From Flavobacteriia bacterium (GTDB lineage Bacteria; Bacteroidota; Bacteroidia; Flavobacteriales; Flavobacteriaceae), in contig RDXY01000006.1 in NCBI GenBank assembly GCA_004293045.1, positions 1 to 64,000 on the forward strand: a DNA stretch of 64,000 bases, in the 5' to 3' direction. Under the pieces are notes generated by a model. It was not told the DNA's origin. It was given only the letters and a program-made list of their open reading frames with translations, and did no database searches. Shown here piece by piece: positions 37,420 through 46,750 of this stretch. The position numbers and the translations under genes were made by a program. How positions within the stretch are numbered: the stretch's first letter is position 1; every line of letters starts with the position of its first letter.

Positions 37420-37551
37420 CTATTTTTAATACGAAATTCTATATTGATATGGTTTTATTGATAAGATTTTAAAGCTTGAAAGGAAATTAAAAATCGTAAA
37501 ATTGCAACATTCACAATAAATTAATAATACATTTGAAAGTATATGCCAATA

Positions 37552-37582
37552 AAAAACGGCTAATTTGTATTAGCCGTTTTTA
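37552..37582 (-). terminator. Terminator of the secreted protein gene at 37603
   Basis: AAAAACGGCTAAT and ATTAGCCGTTTTT pair perfectly over 13 bases around a TTGT loop. It lies 21 bases past the stop of the minus-strand gene, and its A- and T-rich flanks would also end plus-strand transcripts. Confidence 0.9.
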
Positions 37583-37602
37583 ATTAATTTAAACTAATTT
37601 AA

Positions 37603-38436
37603 TTAGTTAATTTTTACCGCATAAAAACGATTTCCTTTCCAAGTTGACCCACCTAAATCAGCGTAGATAGGTTCAAATCCATTAAAATTTTCGGTATTAG
37701 CTAAACCTCCTTCGTGAAAAAACAAATAATATGTTTTAGTATCTGAGGTGGCATTATTAATATAAAAACTCCCATTGTGCTCTGCTCCGATAGTTGCTCC
37801 CATTTGAGCTATTGGTTTTGTAAATAAACCACTTCCAGAAAACATAACATCGGATGTTATATTTGTAGGAGTTGTTGGATAACTATAATTTAGCGGACCT
37901 GTTGTTTCTGTATCTGTTAACCAGTATGACATTAATAATGAAACAGGCATACCCCAATTTATATCATACTGAACCATTAAACAGGTTAAATTTAATTTCA
38001 CTTCCCATCTTCCAGGAGGCAAAGTAATATTAGCGCCGCAGGTTTTCGATGAAGAACCACCTGGTGCAAACCATTCTGAGCCGCCAATAAATGGTGTCCC
38101 TAAATTTCCATTCACAAATGTTGTAGTCGTTGCTGATGATTGATCAGCAACTCTTTGCCATGTTGTTCCAGTGTAGTAATAAATCCCTGGAGTTACAGCG
38201 GTTGAGCCATTGCCTGCGGTTGCAGTATTGTAAACCATTAAACCTGTAGCAGGCGATGCAATTGTACTGGCATCAGTTGTACCGGTTAAGGTAACTCTAG
38301 GTTGAAGAAAACCTTTGTTTTCTGAATCTATTTGAAGTTTTGCTGAGGCGTCAACATTTGTAGTACCTATTCCTATTTGAGCAATAATAATTGAAGGGAT
38401 AAAGAATATGGCAAATAATAAAAATTTTGTTTTCAT
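37603..38436 (-). CDS. Secreted protein with tail-fibre-like N-terminal motif
   Basis: 277 residues. A signal peptide (1-19) is followed directly by QIGIGTTNVDASAKLQIDSENKGFLQPRVTL (about 20-50), a repeat-like motif widespread in Bacteroidota secreted proteins. Next is MVYNTATAGNGSTAVTPGIYYYTGTTWQRV and a beta-rich C-terminal domain (about 105-277), which might be a C1q/TNF-like jelly roll. No T9SS sorting domain or lipobox is seen. Function is unknown, and a surface or structural role is plausible. It is the last gene of a minus-strand run with the small membrane protein and the broken T9SS gene. Confidence 0.75.
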   Translation of the reverse strand: MKTKFLLFAIFFIPSIIIAQIGIGTTNVDASAKLQIDSENKGFLQPRVTLTGTTDASTIASPATGLMVYNTATAGNGSTAVTPGIYYYTGTTWQRVADQSSATTTTFVNGNLGTPFIGGSEWFAPGGSSSKTCGANITLPPGRWEVKLNLTCLMVQYDINWGMPVSLLMSYWLTDTETTGPLNYSYPTTPTNITSDVMFSGSGLFTKPIAQMGATIGAEHNGSFYINNATSDTKTYYLFFHEGGLANTENFNGFEPIYADLGGSTWKGNRFYAVKIN

Positions 38437-38478
38437 TTGTTTTAAGAAGTTACTTTGGTTAAGTTTTAACTGTTTATT

Positions 38479-38673
38479 TTAACTTTTTTTTTTTGAAAAT
38501 AAATAAACAATTACAATTGCTAAAATAATAATAATTGGTATGTAGTTGTTAATAGGCACGTCTTCTACATCATCATCAAAATCCGGTTGTCCGAACAAAT
38601 TTATTGTATCGAACAAGAACATAAACAAAAAACATATTAGTTTATGTTTTCTAAGAATTAACTTTTTATCCAT
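38479..38673 (-). CDS. Small membrane-anchored protein (PID-CTERM-like)
   Basis: 64 residues. An N-terminal signal/hydrophobic segment (about 12-29) is followed by an acidic spacer QPDFDDDVEDV, then VPINNYIPIIIILAIVIVYLFSKKKS, a C-terminal membrane helix with a basic end. The PINNYI-helix-KKK layout resembles the short Bacteroidota PID-CTERM family that I recall as being encoded beside T9SS proteins. The start codon overlaps the end of the broken T9SS gene upstream by 16 bases, so it was probably translated together with it. Confidence 0.7.
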   Translation of the reverse strand: MDKKLILRKHKLICFLFMFLFDTINLFGQPDFDDDVEDVPINNYIPIIIILAIVIVYLFSKKKS

Positions 38674-40598
38674 TTTTTTACAATATTTTTGGAGTCCTTA
38701 CTAATTTCTATTTGGTAAATCCCTGTTGCTAAATTTTCAGGGACTTTACAATTTATTACATTATTTTCTATTGCATTTAGTTCCACATCAAGTAACTGTC
38801 CTAATGAATTGTACACTTTTACAGTATAGTTTGAAGTATCTAATGGCAATTGTAAATTAAAATAATTACTAGATGATGGATTAGGAAATAAATTAATGGA
38901 ATCAACATTAAAATCATCAGTGTGTAAGGCTTCAGTATTATAGACAATTTCAAATCTATCATAGGCAGTAGAAGCGGAATTAGCAACATCAACAGAAAAA
39001 TTGTAATTTACAATTGGGTTTACTTCAGTATATGTTTGAGTGAATTTATCATGTATGTATGGTGTTATCCCGTTATAATTGTTCAGTTTAGCTACTAAAG
39101 TGTAGTTTGAGTAACGATATGAGGTAAAATTTAATGGGTAAATAGTATTGATTTGCGGGGATTGGGAACTTGCGATACTCAAATTTGTATTATCCACAAG
39201 TACAGAAATAGTTTTTTCTAGATTAGTTAATTTTTTTGCATCATTAGAATCAACTGAATTTGAATAGGTAGTTCCAAAATACAAAAGAGCACCATCTAAA
39301 GAAATTGGCTGTTGGTTAAAACTAGATCCTTCATACAAAGTAAGACGTAAAGAACCTAAATTTGCGCTAGATTGGGAATGATTAGTCCTATATACATTTT
39401 CGTTGGTTGCATCAGTATATTTATTATTTTCATTAAAGGTTATACTTGCTGCTCCATTTGAATTGGTTGTTACAAAACAAGCTTGCATAGGTTGTAAATA
39501 TTGATTTACATAGGAACCATCAACATTATTTTCATCGTTTAAAAAGGTATAGGTTACATAAGCTCCTCTTCCGTTTGCTCCTCCTACTTTTGGATCCCAA
39601 ACATAGTAAAAATTGCTATTTAAATTTGTACTGTTAGTTAATACGTCACGCATATCCACCGGAGATTGATACGGATTGCCTATAAAATTATAACCACCAT
39701 TTACTTGGCTTAAAGAAGAATTTGTATATGTTCCAATTTTTAAAGTTCCTGTAGTTCTTAAAGTTGTTACTGAAGGAGTTGCTGCATTATTATTTAAATC
39801 TACAGCACGACTTCCCCTAATCATTATTCTGTAAGGATCACCAGCTACAAATGTATTAACATTTGTATAGGAAATGGCCGACCAAGCCTGAGTGTTATTA
39901 TTATAAGTAAACATAGATGGTGCACCGGATTGTTGCGCATCAAAACCATTAGCGCCAGTTACTGAACCCGTAATATGAGTACCATATCCAGGGGACGTGT
40001 TTAAATTATTAGCATACGGAGTTGTTGTATTGTTTTGGTTCTCTTGCCAATTATATTTTATAGAAGTTGAAGTTGTTACTGGCGAACTTAAAAATCTAAA
40101 AGCACGCTTTGAAGGAATGTATCGTTCAACAACTATATTTTGGACCGTCCCACCAGTCGATTGCTTCACAATGGCTGTTTTGGTCGCGGTACTTCTCATA
40201 ATTAATTTTCCGTCACCGTCAATAGTGCCTTGAGTAGCTTGTAAGCCATCTGTAATAATTAAGTTTCCTGAAGTAACACTTGCCGTTCCTTCGGTCTTAT
40301 TAAGCTCTATTCTTTTAACAATAGTGGAAGAGCCAAAATCAAATGTTTGAGCAGGGCTATTCCCTGTAATATTTAGAGTACCATCAACTAAAGTTAAGGT
40401 TCCATTATTATCAATATTCCCAGCAACAAATAACTTACCAGTACCTAAAGTAATCGTACCATCATTTATAATATCACTTGCAGAATATTAATTTTCTGAA
40501 TTTGAAATATAAATTTGACTTCCTGCGCTAACTTTTAATTGGGCAAAGCAACAAGTACATGTTGCTATAATAAAAAATAAAAATAATTTTACTCTCAT
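38658..40598 (-). pseudogene. T9SS sorting-domain protein gene broken by one in-frame stop
   Basis: The full reading frame runs from ATG at 40598 to the stop at 38658, 646 codons. It starts with a signal peptide MRVKLFLFFIIATCTCCFAQ. Codon 37 is TAA (40490-40488), after which the same frame continues without any shift (YSASDIINDGTITLG and NGTLTLVDGTLNITGN, a beta-solenoid-like region). The ORF track lists only the part from Met 40199 (513 residues). The C-terminus (LFPNPSSSNYFNLQLPL to IVKKWIKS) is a type A T9SS sorting domain, and the middle resembles large surface proteins with FIGNPYQSPVDM motifs. Without readthrough, the product lacks export and is dead. Sequencing error is the alternative explanation. 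Confidence 0.88.
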
Positions 40599-40960
40599 AA
40601 CAATGCAAATTAGTTTGTGTAACTTTTTATACCAAATTTAATTAAAAAAACCATATAAACCTATATTTAATGGGATTTTTTTATCACTAAATTTAATAAA
40701 AAAATTTAGTTTTGAAATTAATAATTTTTTTGAGGTCAAATTTTTTAAAAACCTATCAAAATTCTATGAAAGTTTGTAGTATAACCCAAAAAGAGCATTC
40801 CAAAAATTGTGGTTTCCTGAAGGGATACGAAACGTATAAAAAACAGAGCATATCTAACCTATAACAGGGCTATTCTTAGAACTAACTACAACTTTTTGAT
40901 GTAACTATGAACTTGAAAATAAAAAAACTTACCAAGAAAAACCTGATAAGTCTCTTACAG
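40599..40960. other. Intergenic region between the broken T9SS gene and tRNA-Leu
   Basis: AT-rich sequence with no ORF, repeat or strong hairpin. No TAnnTTTG box was found upstream of the ATG at 40598, so the promoter of the interrupted gene is not placed. Confidence 0.45.
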
Positions 40961-41040
40961 TACCCGGAGTGGGAATCGAACCCACACTCCAAGGAACACG
41001 AGTTTGAGTCGTGCGCGTCTACCAATTCCGCCATCCGGGC
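40961..41040 (-). tRNA. tRNA-Leu (anticodon CAA)
   Basis: The minus strand starts GCCCGGATGGCGGAATTGG and ends TCCGGGTA, with acceptor arms pairing over seven positions (one G-U). The anticodon arm CACGA-CTCAAAC-TCGTG shows CAA. A short class II variable arm and a GGTTCGATTCC T-loop region are present. The CCA end is not encoded. It reads UUG codons. Confidence 0.96.
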
Positions 41041-41093
41041 ATTGAAAAACATTAAATAAAGTAATATTTTATTTATTGCTTTTAAAGTGAGTG

Positions 41094-41101
41094 CAAATAT
41101 A
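41094..41101 (-). promoter_or_regulatory. -7 box of tRNA-Leu(CAA)
   Basis: The minus strand reads TATATTTG about 54 bases before the mature tRNA 5' end. No -33 TTG at normal spacing. The same GTGCAAATATA context occurs upstream of the other tRNA-Leu gene at 55400. Confidence 0.55.
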
Positions 41102-41166
41102 ACCAAAGTTTCTAATTTCATTGTAAAAATACTTAAAATTTTACTTTCAGAGTTCAATTAAATTAC

Positions 41167-41174
41167 TAACTTTG
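41167..41174 (+). promoter_or_regulatory. -7 box of prs
   Basis: TAACTTTG fits TAnnTTTG, 52 bases before the prs ATG. At -33 there is TTTC instead of TTTG, 18 bases upstream. Confidence 0.55.
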
Positions 41175-41226
41175 CACCCAAAATGCACAACACAACAACT
41201 AACTAACTACTAAACAACAAATTAAA

Positions 41227-42168
41227 ATGTCATACAAAGAGCCTGAAGCAAAAATATTTGCGTGTTCTCAAAGTGTGTATCTAGCAGAAGAAATCGCCAG
41301 TAAATATGGTGTGCCGCTAGGTAAAGTAACATTCTCAAAATATAGTGATGGTGAATTTCAACCCTCTTTTGAAGAATCTATTAGAGGTCTTCGTGTATTT
41401 TTAGTGTGTTCCACTTTTCCAAGTGCAGATAATTTAATGGAATTGTTATTAATGATTGACGCTGCTAAACGAGCATCTGCCAGACATATAACCGCTGTTA
41501 TTCCTTATTTTGGATGGGCACGACAAGACAGAAAAGACAAACCAAGAGTGCCGATAGGGGCAAAATTGGTGGCAAAATTATTAGAAACAGCAGGAGCTAC
41601 TCGAATTATGACCATGGATTTACATGCAGATCAAATTCAAGGTTTCTTTGAAAAACCAGTAGATCACCTGTTTGCTTCCACTATCTTTTTACCTTATGTA
41701 AGAAGTTTAGGGTTGCAAAATTTAACAATCGCATCACCGGATATGGGCGGTTCTAAAAGAGCATATGCTTATTCAAAATTTTTAGAATCTGATGTGGTTA
41801 TATGTTATAAACAAAGAAAAGTAGCCAATGTAATTGACACAATGGAATTGATTGGCGAAGTGAAAGGAAGACATGTTATTTTAGTAGATGACATGATTGA
41901 TACGGGTGGAACATTAGCAAAAGCTGCTGATGTAATGATTGAAAAAGGCGCTTTGAGTGTTAGGGCCATTTGTACACACCCTATTTTATCTGGTGAGGCG
42001 TACGAAAAAATTGAAAACTCAAAATTAGAAGAGTTAATCGTTACAGATTCTATTCCGTTAAAGAAAGAATCTAAGAAAATAAAAGTAGTGAGTTGTGCGC
42101 CGTTATTTGCAGAAGTAATGCGCATGGTTCAGAATAACACTTCCATAAGTGGGAAGTTTTTAATGTAA
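41227..42168 (+). CDS. prs: Ribose-phosphate pyrophosphokinase
   Basis: 313 residues, normal length. It makes PRPP from ribose 5-phosphate and ATP in the cytoplasm for nucleotide, His and Trp synthesis. Signatures are VTFSKYSDGEFQPSFEESIRG (about 33-53), YFGWARQDRKDKPR (about 97-110), TMDLHADQIQGFFEKPVDHL (about 130-149) and the PRPP-binding loop ILVDDMIDTGGTL (about 217-229). It is followed by rplY after 74 bases, with no terminator between, the usual pairing. Confidence 0.97.
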   Translation: MSYKEPEAKIFACSQSVYLAEEIASKYGVPLGKVTFSKYSDGEFQPSFEESIRGLRVFLVCSTFPSADNLMELLLMIDAAKRASARHITAVIPYFGWARQDRKDKPRVPIGAKLVAKLLETAGATRIMTMDLHADQIQGFFEKPVDHLFASTIFLPYVRSLGLQNLTIASPDMGGSKRAYAYSKFLESDVVICYKQRKVANVIDTMELIGEVKGRHVILVDDMIDTGGTLAKAADVMIEKGALSVRAICTHPILSGEAYEKIENSKLEELIVTDSIPLKKESKKIKVVSCAPLFAEVMRMVQNNTSISGKFLM

Positions 42169-42242
42169 AGTTAGTGGGTTTGAAGATGTTCATTCCTTTA
42201 AACTACTAACCAATTTTTTTTATTAATTTTAATTTATTTCAA

Positions 42243-42848
42243 ATGAAATCAATTACGATCAAAGGATCACAAAGAGAAAGCGTGGGCAAAGTAGCTACTA
42301 AAGCCTTACGTAATGCTGGAATGGTTCCTTGCGTTATTTACGGAGGGGAAAATCCAGTACATTTTAGTGCTGAAGAAAGAGCATTTAAAGGTTTAGTTTA
42401 CACTCCAGAAGCGCACACTGTAGTAATTGAATTAGAAGGGGGAAAGAAATTTGACGGTATCTTACAAGATATTCAATTTCACCCAGTTTCTGACAAAATT
42501 TTACACGTAGATTTCTATAATCTAGATGCAGCAAAAGAAATTACAATGGAAGTTCCTGTTAAAATTACTGGAACATCTCCAGGGGTTTTATTAGGAGGGG
42601 TTTTACGTTTAAATCAACGTAAACTTAAAGTAAGAGCTTTACCTGCAAACTTACCAGATTTCGTAGAAGCAAACATTTCTGAATTAGAAATGGGTAACAA
42701 ATTATACGTTACTAAATTAGCTGCTGAAAATTACAAAATTTTACATCCAGACAATACGGTTGTTTGTCAAGTAAGAATTTCTCGTGCGGCTATGAAAGCG
42801 GCTCAAGAAGCGGCAAAAGCAGAAAAAGGTGGAAAAAAGAAAAAATAA
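42243..42848 (+). CDS. rplY: 50S ribosomal protein L25 (Ctc form)
   Basis: 201 residues, the long form with an N-terminal 5S-rRNA-binding L25 domain (about 1-90, [38 protein letters not shown]) and a C-terminal beta domain (about 95-180). It ends with an Ala/Lys-rich tail ([21 protein letters not shown]). It is probably co-transcribed with prs and ends at a strong terminator. Confidence 0.96.
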   Translation: MKSITIKGSQRESVGKVATKALRNAGMVPCVIYGGENPVHFSAEERAFKGLVYTPEAHTVVIELEGGKKFDGILQDIQFHPVSDKILHVDFYNLDAAKEITMEVPVKITGTSPGVLLGGVLRLNQRKLKVRALPANLPDFVEANISELEMGNKLYVTKLAAENYKILHPDNTVVCQVRISRAAMKAAQEAAKAEKGGKKKK

Positions 42849-42870
42849 TTTCATTTTCTATAAAAGTAAA

Positions 42871-42897
42871 AATCCCGAGCATTGCTCGGGATTTTTT
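42871..42897 (+). terminator. Bidirectional terminator between rplY and the hydratase gene
   Basis: AATCCCGAGC and GCTCGGGATT pair over 10 bases around ATT, followed by a T-run. It lies between convergent genes, 22 bases after rplY. Confidence 0.93.
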
Positions 42898-42922
42898 TAT
42901 TAAATTAAATTATAATTTATTT

Positions 42923-43699
42923 TTATTTCCCAACAAAAACCGCTTTTCTTTTTTCTAAAAATGCAGTGGTGCCTTCTTTAAAATCTTCCGTAGCAAAACT
43001 AGCCCCGAAGTTTTTAATTTCAACATGAAATCCATTTACACCATCTATAAAGTTGGCATTTATTGCTTCAATGGCTTTTGCAATTGCTACACTTGAATTT
43101 TGACTGATTTTTGTAGCCAAAGCTTTCGCCAAATCTAATAACTCCTCTTGTGGCACGACATGATTTACTAACCCGTATGATTTTGCCGTTTCAGCATCTA
43201 TCATATTAGCAGTCATTATCAATTCCATGGCTCGGCCTTTTCCAATTAATTGTGTCAATCGTTGTGTACCGCCATATCCTGGAATGACACCTAAAGTAAC
43301 TTCTGGCAGTCCCATTTTTGCATTAGTTGAGGCAATTCTGAAATGACAACTCATGGCTAATTCTAATCCGCCTCCTAAAGCAAATCCGTTTACTGCAGCT
43401 ATAACTGGAGTTTGTAAATTTTGAACAAAATCAAATAATAACTCTTGTCCTTTTGCGGCCAATAGTTCTCCTTCTGCAGCAGAAAAATGCGCAAACTCAG
43501 AAATATCGGCTCCAGCTACAAATGCTTTTTCCCCACTTCCAGTTAAAATAATAACTTTGGTACTACTATCGTTATTTAAATTACTAAATGCAGTATGTAA
43601 TTCTTCAATTGTAGCTTTGTTTAAAGCATTTAATTTTGTGGGTCTGTTAATAGTAACAATCGCAAAATTGTCTTGTTTTTCAATTAAAATAGTTTCCAT
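42923..43699 (-). CDS. Enoyl-CoA hydratase/isomerase family protein
   Basis: 258 residues, crotonase fold, normal length. The oxyanion-hole and catalytic motifs are AFVAGADISEF (about 59-69), NGFALGGGLELAMSCHF with the first catalytic Glu (about 103-119), and GLPEVTLGVIPGYGGTQRL with the second (about 130-148). It hydrates 2-enoyl-CoA in fatty-acid or amino-acid breakdown; the exact chain length is unclear. It starts 2 bases after the histidine kinase stop, so it is the last gene of the araC-hemH-hemJ-kinase run. Confidence 0.93.
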   Translation of the reverse strand: METILIEKQDNFAIVTINRPTKLNALNKATIEELHTAFSNLNNDSSTKVIILTGSGEKAFVAGADISEFAHFSAAEGELLAAKGQELLFDFVQNLQTPVIAAVNGFALGGGLELAMSCHFRIASTNAKMGLPEVTLGVIPGYGGTQRLTQLIGKGRAMELIMTANMIDAETAKSYGLVNHVVPQEELLDLAKALATKISQNSSVAIAKAIEAINANFIDGVNGFHVEIKNFGASFATEDFKEGTTAFLEKRKAVFVGK

Positions 43700-43701
43700 A
43701 T

Positions 43702-45171
43702 TTATATTTTTATAGGTAGTTTTACTGTAAATAGCGTTCCTTTATCTTCTTCGGATTCAAAAGTAATGCTTCCGTTATAATTTTCTATAATTTTTTTAAT
43801 AATAGCCAATCCCAATCCCATTCCTGAATTTTTAGTGGTAAATTTTGGTTCAAAAATATAAGCTGCGTTTTCAGTTGTAATTCCAATTCCATTATCTGAA
43901 ATCTTTAAAACAAAATTGGTGTCTTCTTTTAAAATTTCAACCACTACCGATTTAGTTTCTTGGTTTTCAGGTATGGATTGAATCGCATTTTTTACCAAAT
44001 TTGTAACTATTCTTGTCAATTGCGTTCTGTCAAATGAAGTGTAAATTTCATTTTCTGAAGTCTTAAAATTAATATAATCTTCATTAAAAATTTCTAATGC
44101 CGTTTTACAAACCTGAACTAGGTTTAATTGTTCATTTTGTTGTGTGGGCATATTAGCAAAATTTGAAAAGGCACTAGCTACAGTGCTCATGGTATCGATT
44201 TGCTGAATAAGTGTTTCTGAAAAATCATGAACTTTCTGACTTATTTTTGGATCGTTAATATCAAATTTTCTTTGAAAACTTTGAATGGTTAATCGCATTG
44301 GAGTGAGTGGGTTTTTAATTTCATGCGCCACTTGTTTTGCCATTTCGCGCCAGGCATGTTCTCGTTCACTTTGGGCTAGTTTTTGTGCGCTTTCTTCTAA
44401 GGTATCTACCATATTGTTATAGGCCAAAATTAGCCCATTAATTTCTTGATTTCCTGGTTGAAGTTTTAGTTTTTGATTGCGTTCATTTAATTGTGTAATC
44501 CCTAATTTTTCTGAGATTTGAGAAATTGATTTGGTAATAGTACTGGATAATAAATAAGAAATTAATATAGAAATAATAAACATGATTCCAAAAACTTGCG
44601 CGTATCTTGTTAAGAAGTTTTCCGCTTCTTGATTATAAAAATCGCTATTCTCTTCATACGGGATATTTAAAATCGCAAGATTTTTAAAATCGGCATCTTT
44701 AATATAACTATAAGACGATTTTATATATGTTTCGTTTTCTTTAATTTTTGTAATTACAATTCGTTTTTTTGAAGAATTTTTTAAGCTTTCAAGAATTTCG
44801 GCATTAATTTTCGCTTTCTTTTTATTATTTAGATCAGATTTAGAAGATAAAAGTAATTTCCCTTTTAAATCAAAAAAATTAACTTCCAGACTATGAATAT
44901 CTGATAATTCAAGAATTCTACCGGTAAAAATTCTTGGTATGTTTTTGGTTGTAAGTGGAAATTTTGAAGTTTGTAAAATGTATTCTATATGTTCTTTAAT
45001 GGCATTTTCCTTTCGAGACAAACGTTCTTCGTGGTATTCTTTAGCTTCATATCTAAAGTGAATTAACGAAACAATTGTAATTAATATTGTTGAAAATGTT
45101 GTTAGAAACAACATCGACAAAAATATTCTTCGTCTTAATGAAAGCGTATGTATTTTTAAAAATTTAATCAC
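43702..45171 (-). CDS. Membrane sensor histidine kinase (NtrY-like)
   Basis: 489 residues. A transmembrane helix (about 15-38), a periplasmic sensor region (about 39-190), a second transmembrane helix (about 195-213) and a HAMP linker lead to the phospho-acceptor region EMAKQVAHEIKNPLTPMRL. The ATPase domain shows N box TNLVKNAIQSIP, G1 DNGIGI and G2 GMGLGLAIIKK. No response regulator is nearby. The kinase overlaps hemJ by 8 bases, so heme status or envelope stress could be its signal, but this is inference. Confidence 0.93.
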   Translation of the reverse strand: MIKFLKIHTLSLRRRIFLSMLFLTTFSTILITIVSLIHFRYEAKEYHEERLSRKENAIKEHIEYILQTSKFPLTTKNIPRIFTGRILELSDIHSLEVNFFDLKGKLLLSSKSDLNNKKKAKINAEILESLKNSSKKRIVITKIKENETYIKSSYSYIKDADFKNLAILNIPYEENSDFYNQEAENFLTRYAQVFGIMFIISILISYLLSSTITKSISQISEKLGITQLNERNQKLKLQPGNQEINGLILAYNNMVDTLEESAQKLAQSEREHAWREMAKQVAHEIKNPLTPMRLTIQSFQRKFDINDPKISQKVHDFSETLIQQIDTMSTVASAFSNFANMPTQQNEQLNLVQVCKTALEIFNEDYINFKTSENEIYTSFDRTQLTRIVTNLVKNAIQSIPENQETKSVVVEILKEDTNFVLKISDNGIGITTENAAYIFEPKFTTKNSGMGLGLAIIKKIIENYNGSITFESEEDKGTLFTVKLPIKI

Positions 45172-45703
45172 TTTTTTTATTTCTTATTCTTTTATAGAAT
45201 TTAAAACCAAGCATAATAATTATTGAAAATAAAATAATTCCAATTACGCCATAAATCCAATTGATTGCATTTTTTAAAATTACTAAAAAAACTACGGCAA
45301 ACAAAATTATAGTAGCACCTTCATTCCATAATCGCATAAAAGTAGAACTGTAGTTTACCTGATTGTTTTGTAATTCGGTATATATTTTTTGACATTTAAA
45401 ATGATAGATGAACAATAAAACCACAAATCCTAATTTGACTTGCATCCATGGCATTTCCAAAAATGCAGGGTTTAAATGCAATAACGAAAGCGCAAAAATT
45501 GTAGCTAAAACGGCACTTGGCCATGTAATAATGTACCACAAACGATACGTCATTATTTGGTATTGCTTTTGTAAAATTTCTTTTTCCGGTGAAGGTTTGT
45601 CATTCGCTTCAATTTGATATACAAATAAACGTACAATGTAAAACAACCCTGCAAACCAAGTAATTACAAAAATTAAATGTAAAGATTTTAGGTATTCATA
45701 CAT
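45164..45703 (-). CDS. hemJ: HemJ-type protoporphyrinogen oxidase
   Basis: 179 residues with four or five membrane spans. The N-terminus YLKSLHLIFVITWFAGLFYIVRLFVY carries the conserved His of the HemJ/UPF0093 family, and the conserved MxxxKLGFVVLLFIYH and FMRLWNE regions follow. HemJ is a heme-b-containing membrane enzyme that oxidises protoporphyrinogen IX in bacteria lacking HemG/HemY. Position directly after hemH supports this over a general CopD-like assignment. It lies 15 bases after hemH. Confidence 0.88.
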   Translation of the reverse strand: MYEYLKSLHLIFVITWFAGLFYIVRLFVYQIEANDKPSPEKEILQKQYQIMTYRLWYIITWPSAVLATIFALSLLHLNPAFLEMPWMQVKLGFVVLLFIYHFKCQKIYTELQNNQVNYSSTFMRLWNEGATIILFAVVFLVILKNAINWIYGVIGIILFSIIIMLGFKFYKRIRNKKSD

Positions 45704-45718
45704 AAAATAAACGTTTTA

Positions 45719-46738
45719 CTAATTACTACTCTTAAATTCCTCTATCCATTTGGCTACTACACCGCACCATTCGTCTTCATCATTCATACACGGAATGGCC
45801 ATAAATTCTTCCCCGCCGTGATGTAAAAATTGTTCATTGGCTTCCATAGCAATTTCTTCCAAAGTTTCTAAACAATCCGCTACGAATGCTGGAGTTACAA
45901 CAGCTAATTTCTTAATTCCTTTTTCTGGCATTTTGTTGATTTCCACATCGGTGTAAGGTGTTAACCATTTGTCACCTGCTAAACGAGATTGAAACGTTTG
46001 ACTGTATTTTCCTTCCGGAATACCTAAAGATGTTACAACTTGTTTGGTAGTTTCATAACATTGATGACGGTAACAAAATTCGTGTGCTGGCGAAGGCGTA
46101 TTGCAACAAGAACCATCAATTTTACAATGCGATTTCGTTATGTCTGTTTTACGAATATGACGTTTCGGAATACCATGATAGGAAAACAATAAATGATCAT
46201 ACTCAAAACCTTCCAAATGCTTTTTTATCGAATTGGATAACGCTTCAATATAACCTGGTTTGTTATAAAACGCAGGAACCGTAGTAAATTTCATAGTTGG
46301 GAAATGCTTTGCACGAAGTTCTTCTGCCAATACTAAAATAGTTGTGGTTGAAGCCATAGCGTGTTGCGGATATAAAGGAAAAAGCATCACTTCCGTTACG
46401 CCTTTGTCGTGTAATTCTTGCAACCCTTTTAAAATAGTAATGGTTCCATAACGCATGGCTAAAGCGACCGGAATGTCAACCAAACCTTTCACTTTTTCAT
46501 GCATTTTTTTTGAAATTACAATTAATGGCGACCCTTCTTCAGTCCAAATTCTTGCATAGGCTTCAGCAGATTTTTTTGGTCTTGTTTGTAAAATAATTCC
46601 TCTTACTAATAAAGCACGTAATAAAAACGGAACGTCAATTACGTATTTATCCATTAAAAACTCATCTAAATAGGGTTTTACATCTTTTGCAGTAGGGCTT
46701 TCTGGCGAACCAAGATTTACTAATAATACTCCTTTCAT
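45719..46738 (-). CDS. hemH: Ferrochelatase
   Basis: 339 residues, normal length. It inserts Fe2+ into protoporphyrin IX, the last step to protoheme. Signatures are GVLLVNLGSPESPTAKDVKPYL (about 3-24), LLFSYHGIPKRHIRK with the metal-binding His (about 183-197) and PAFVADCLETLEEIAMEANEQF (about 284-305) with the conserved Glu. Several cysteines (CKIDGSCCNTPSPAHEFCYRHQC) might form a [2Fe-2S] site or be structural. It starts 12 bases after the araC gene. Confidence 0.96.
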   Translation of the reverse strand: MKGVLLVNLGSPESPTAKDVKPYLDEFLMDKYVIDVPFLLRALLVRGIILQTRPKKSAEAYARIWTEEGSPLIVISKKMHEKVKGLVDIPVALAMRYGTITILKGLQELHDKGVTEVMLFPLYPQHAMASTTTILVLAEELRAKHFPTMKFTTVPAFYNKPGYIEALSNSIKKHLEGFEYDHLLFSYHGIPKRHIRKTDITKSHCKIDGSCCNTPSPAHEFCYRHQCYETTKQVVTSLGIPEGKYSQTFQSRLAGDKWLTPYTDVEINKMPEKGIKKLAVVTPAFVADCLETLEEIAMEANEQFLHHGGEEFMAIPCMNDEDEWCGVVAKWIEEFKSSN

Positions 46739-46750
46739 TGTATTGTAATT

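Noticed and set aside
40882-41157. 91-residue minus-strand ORF overlapping tRNA-Leu(CAA)
   Set aside because: It reads straight through the tRNA gene (MAELVDAHDSNSCSLECGFDSHSG is translated tRNA), a common artefact.
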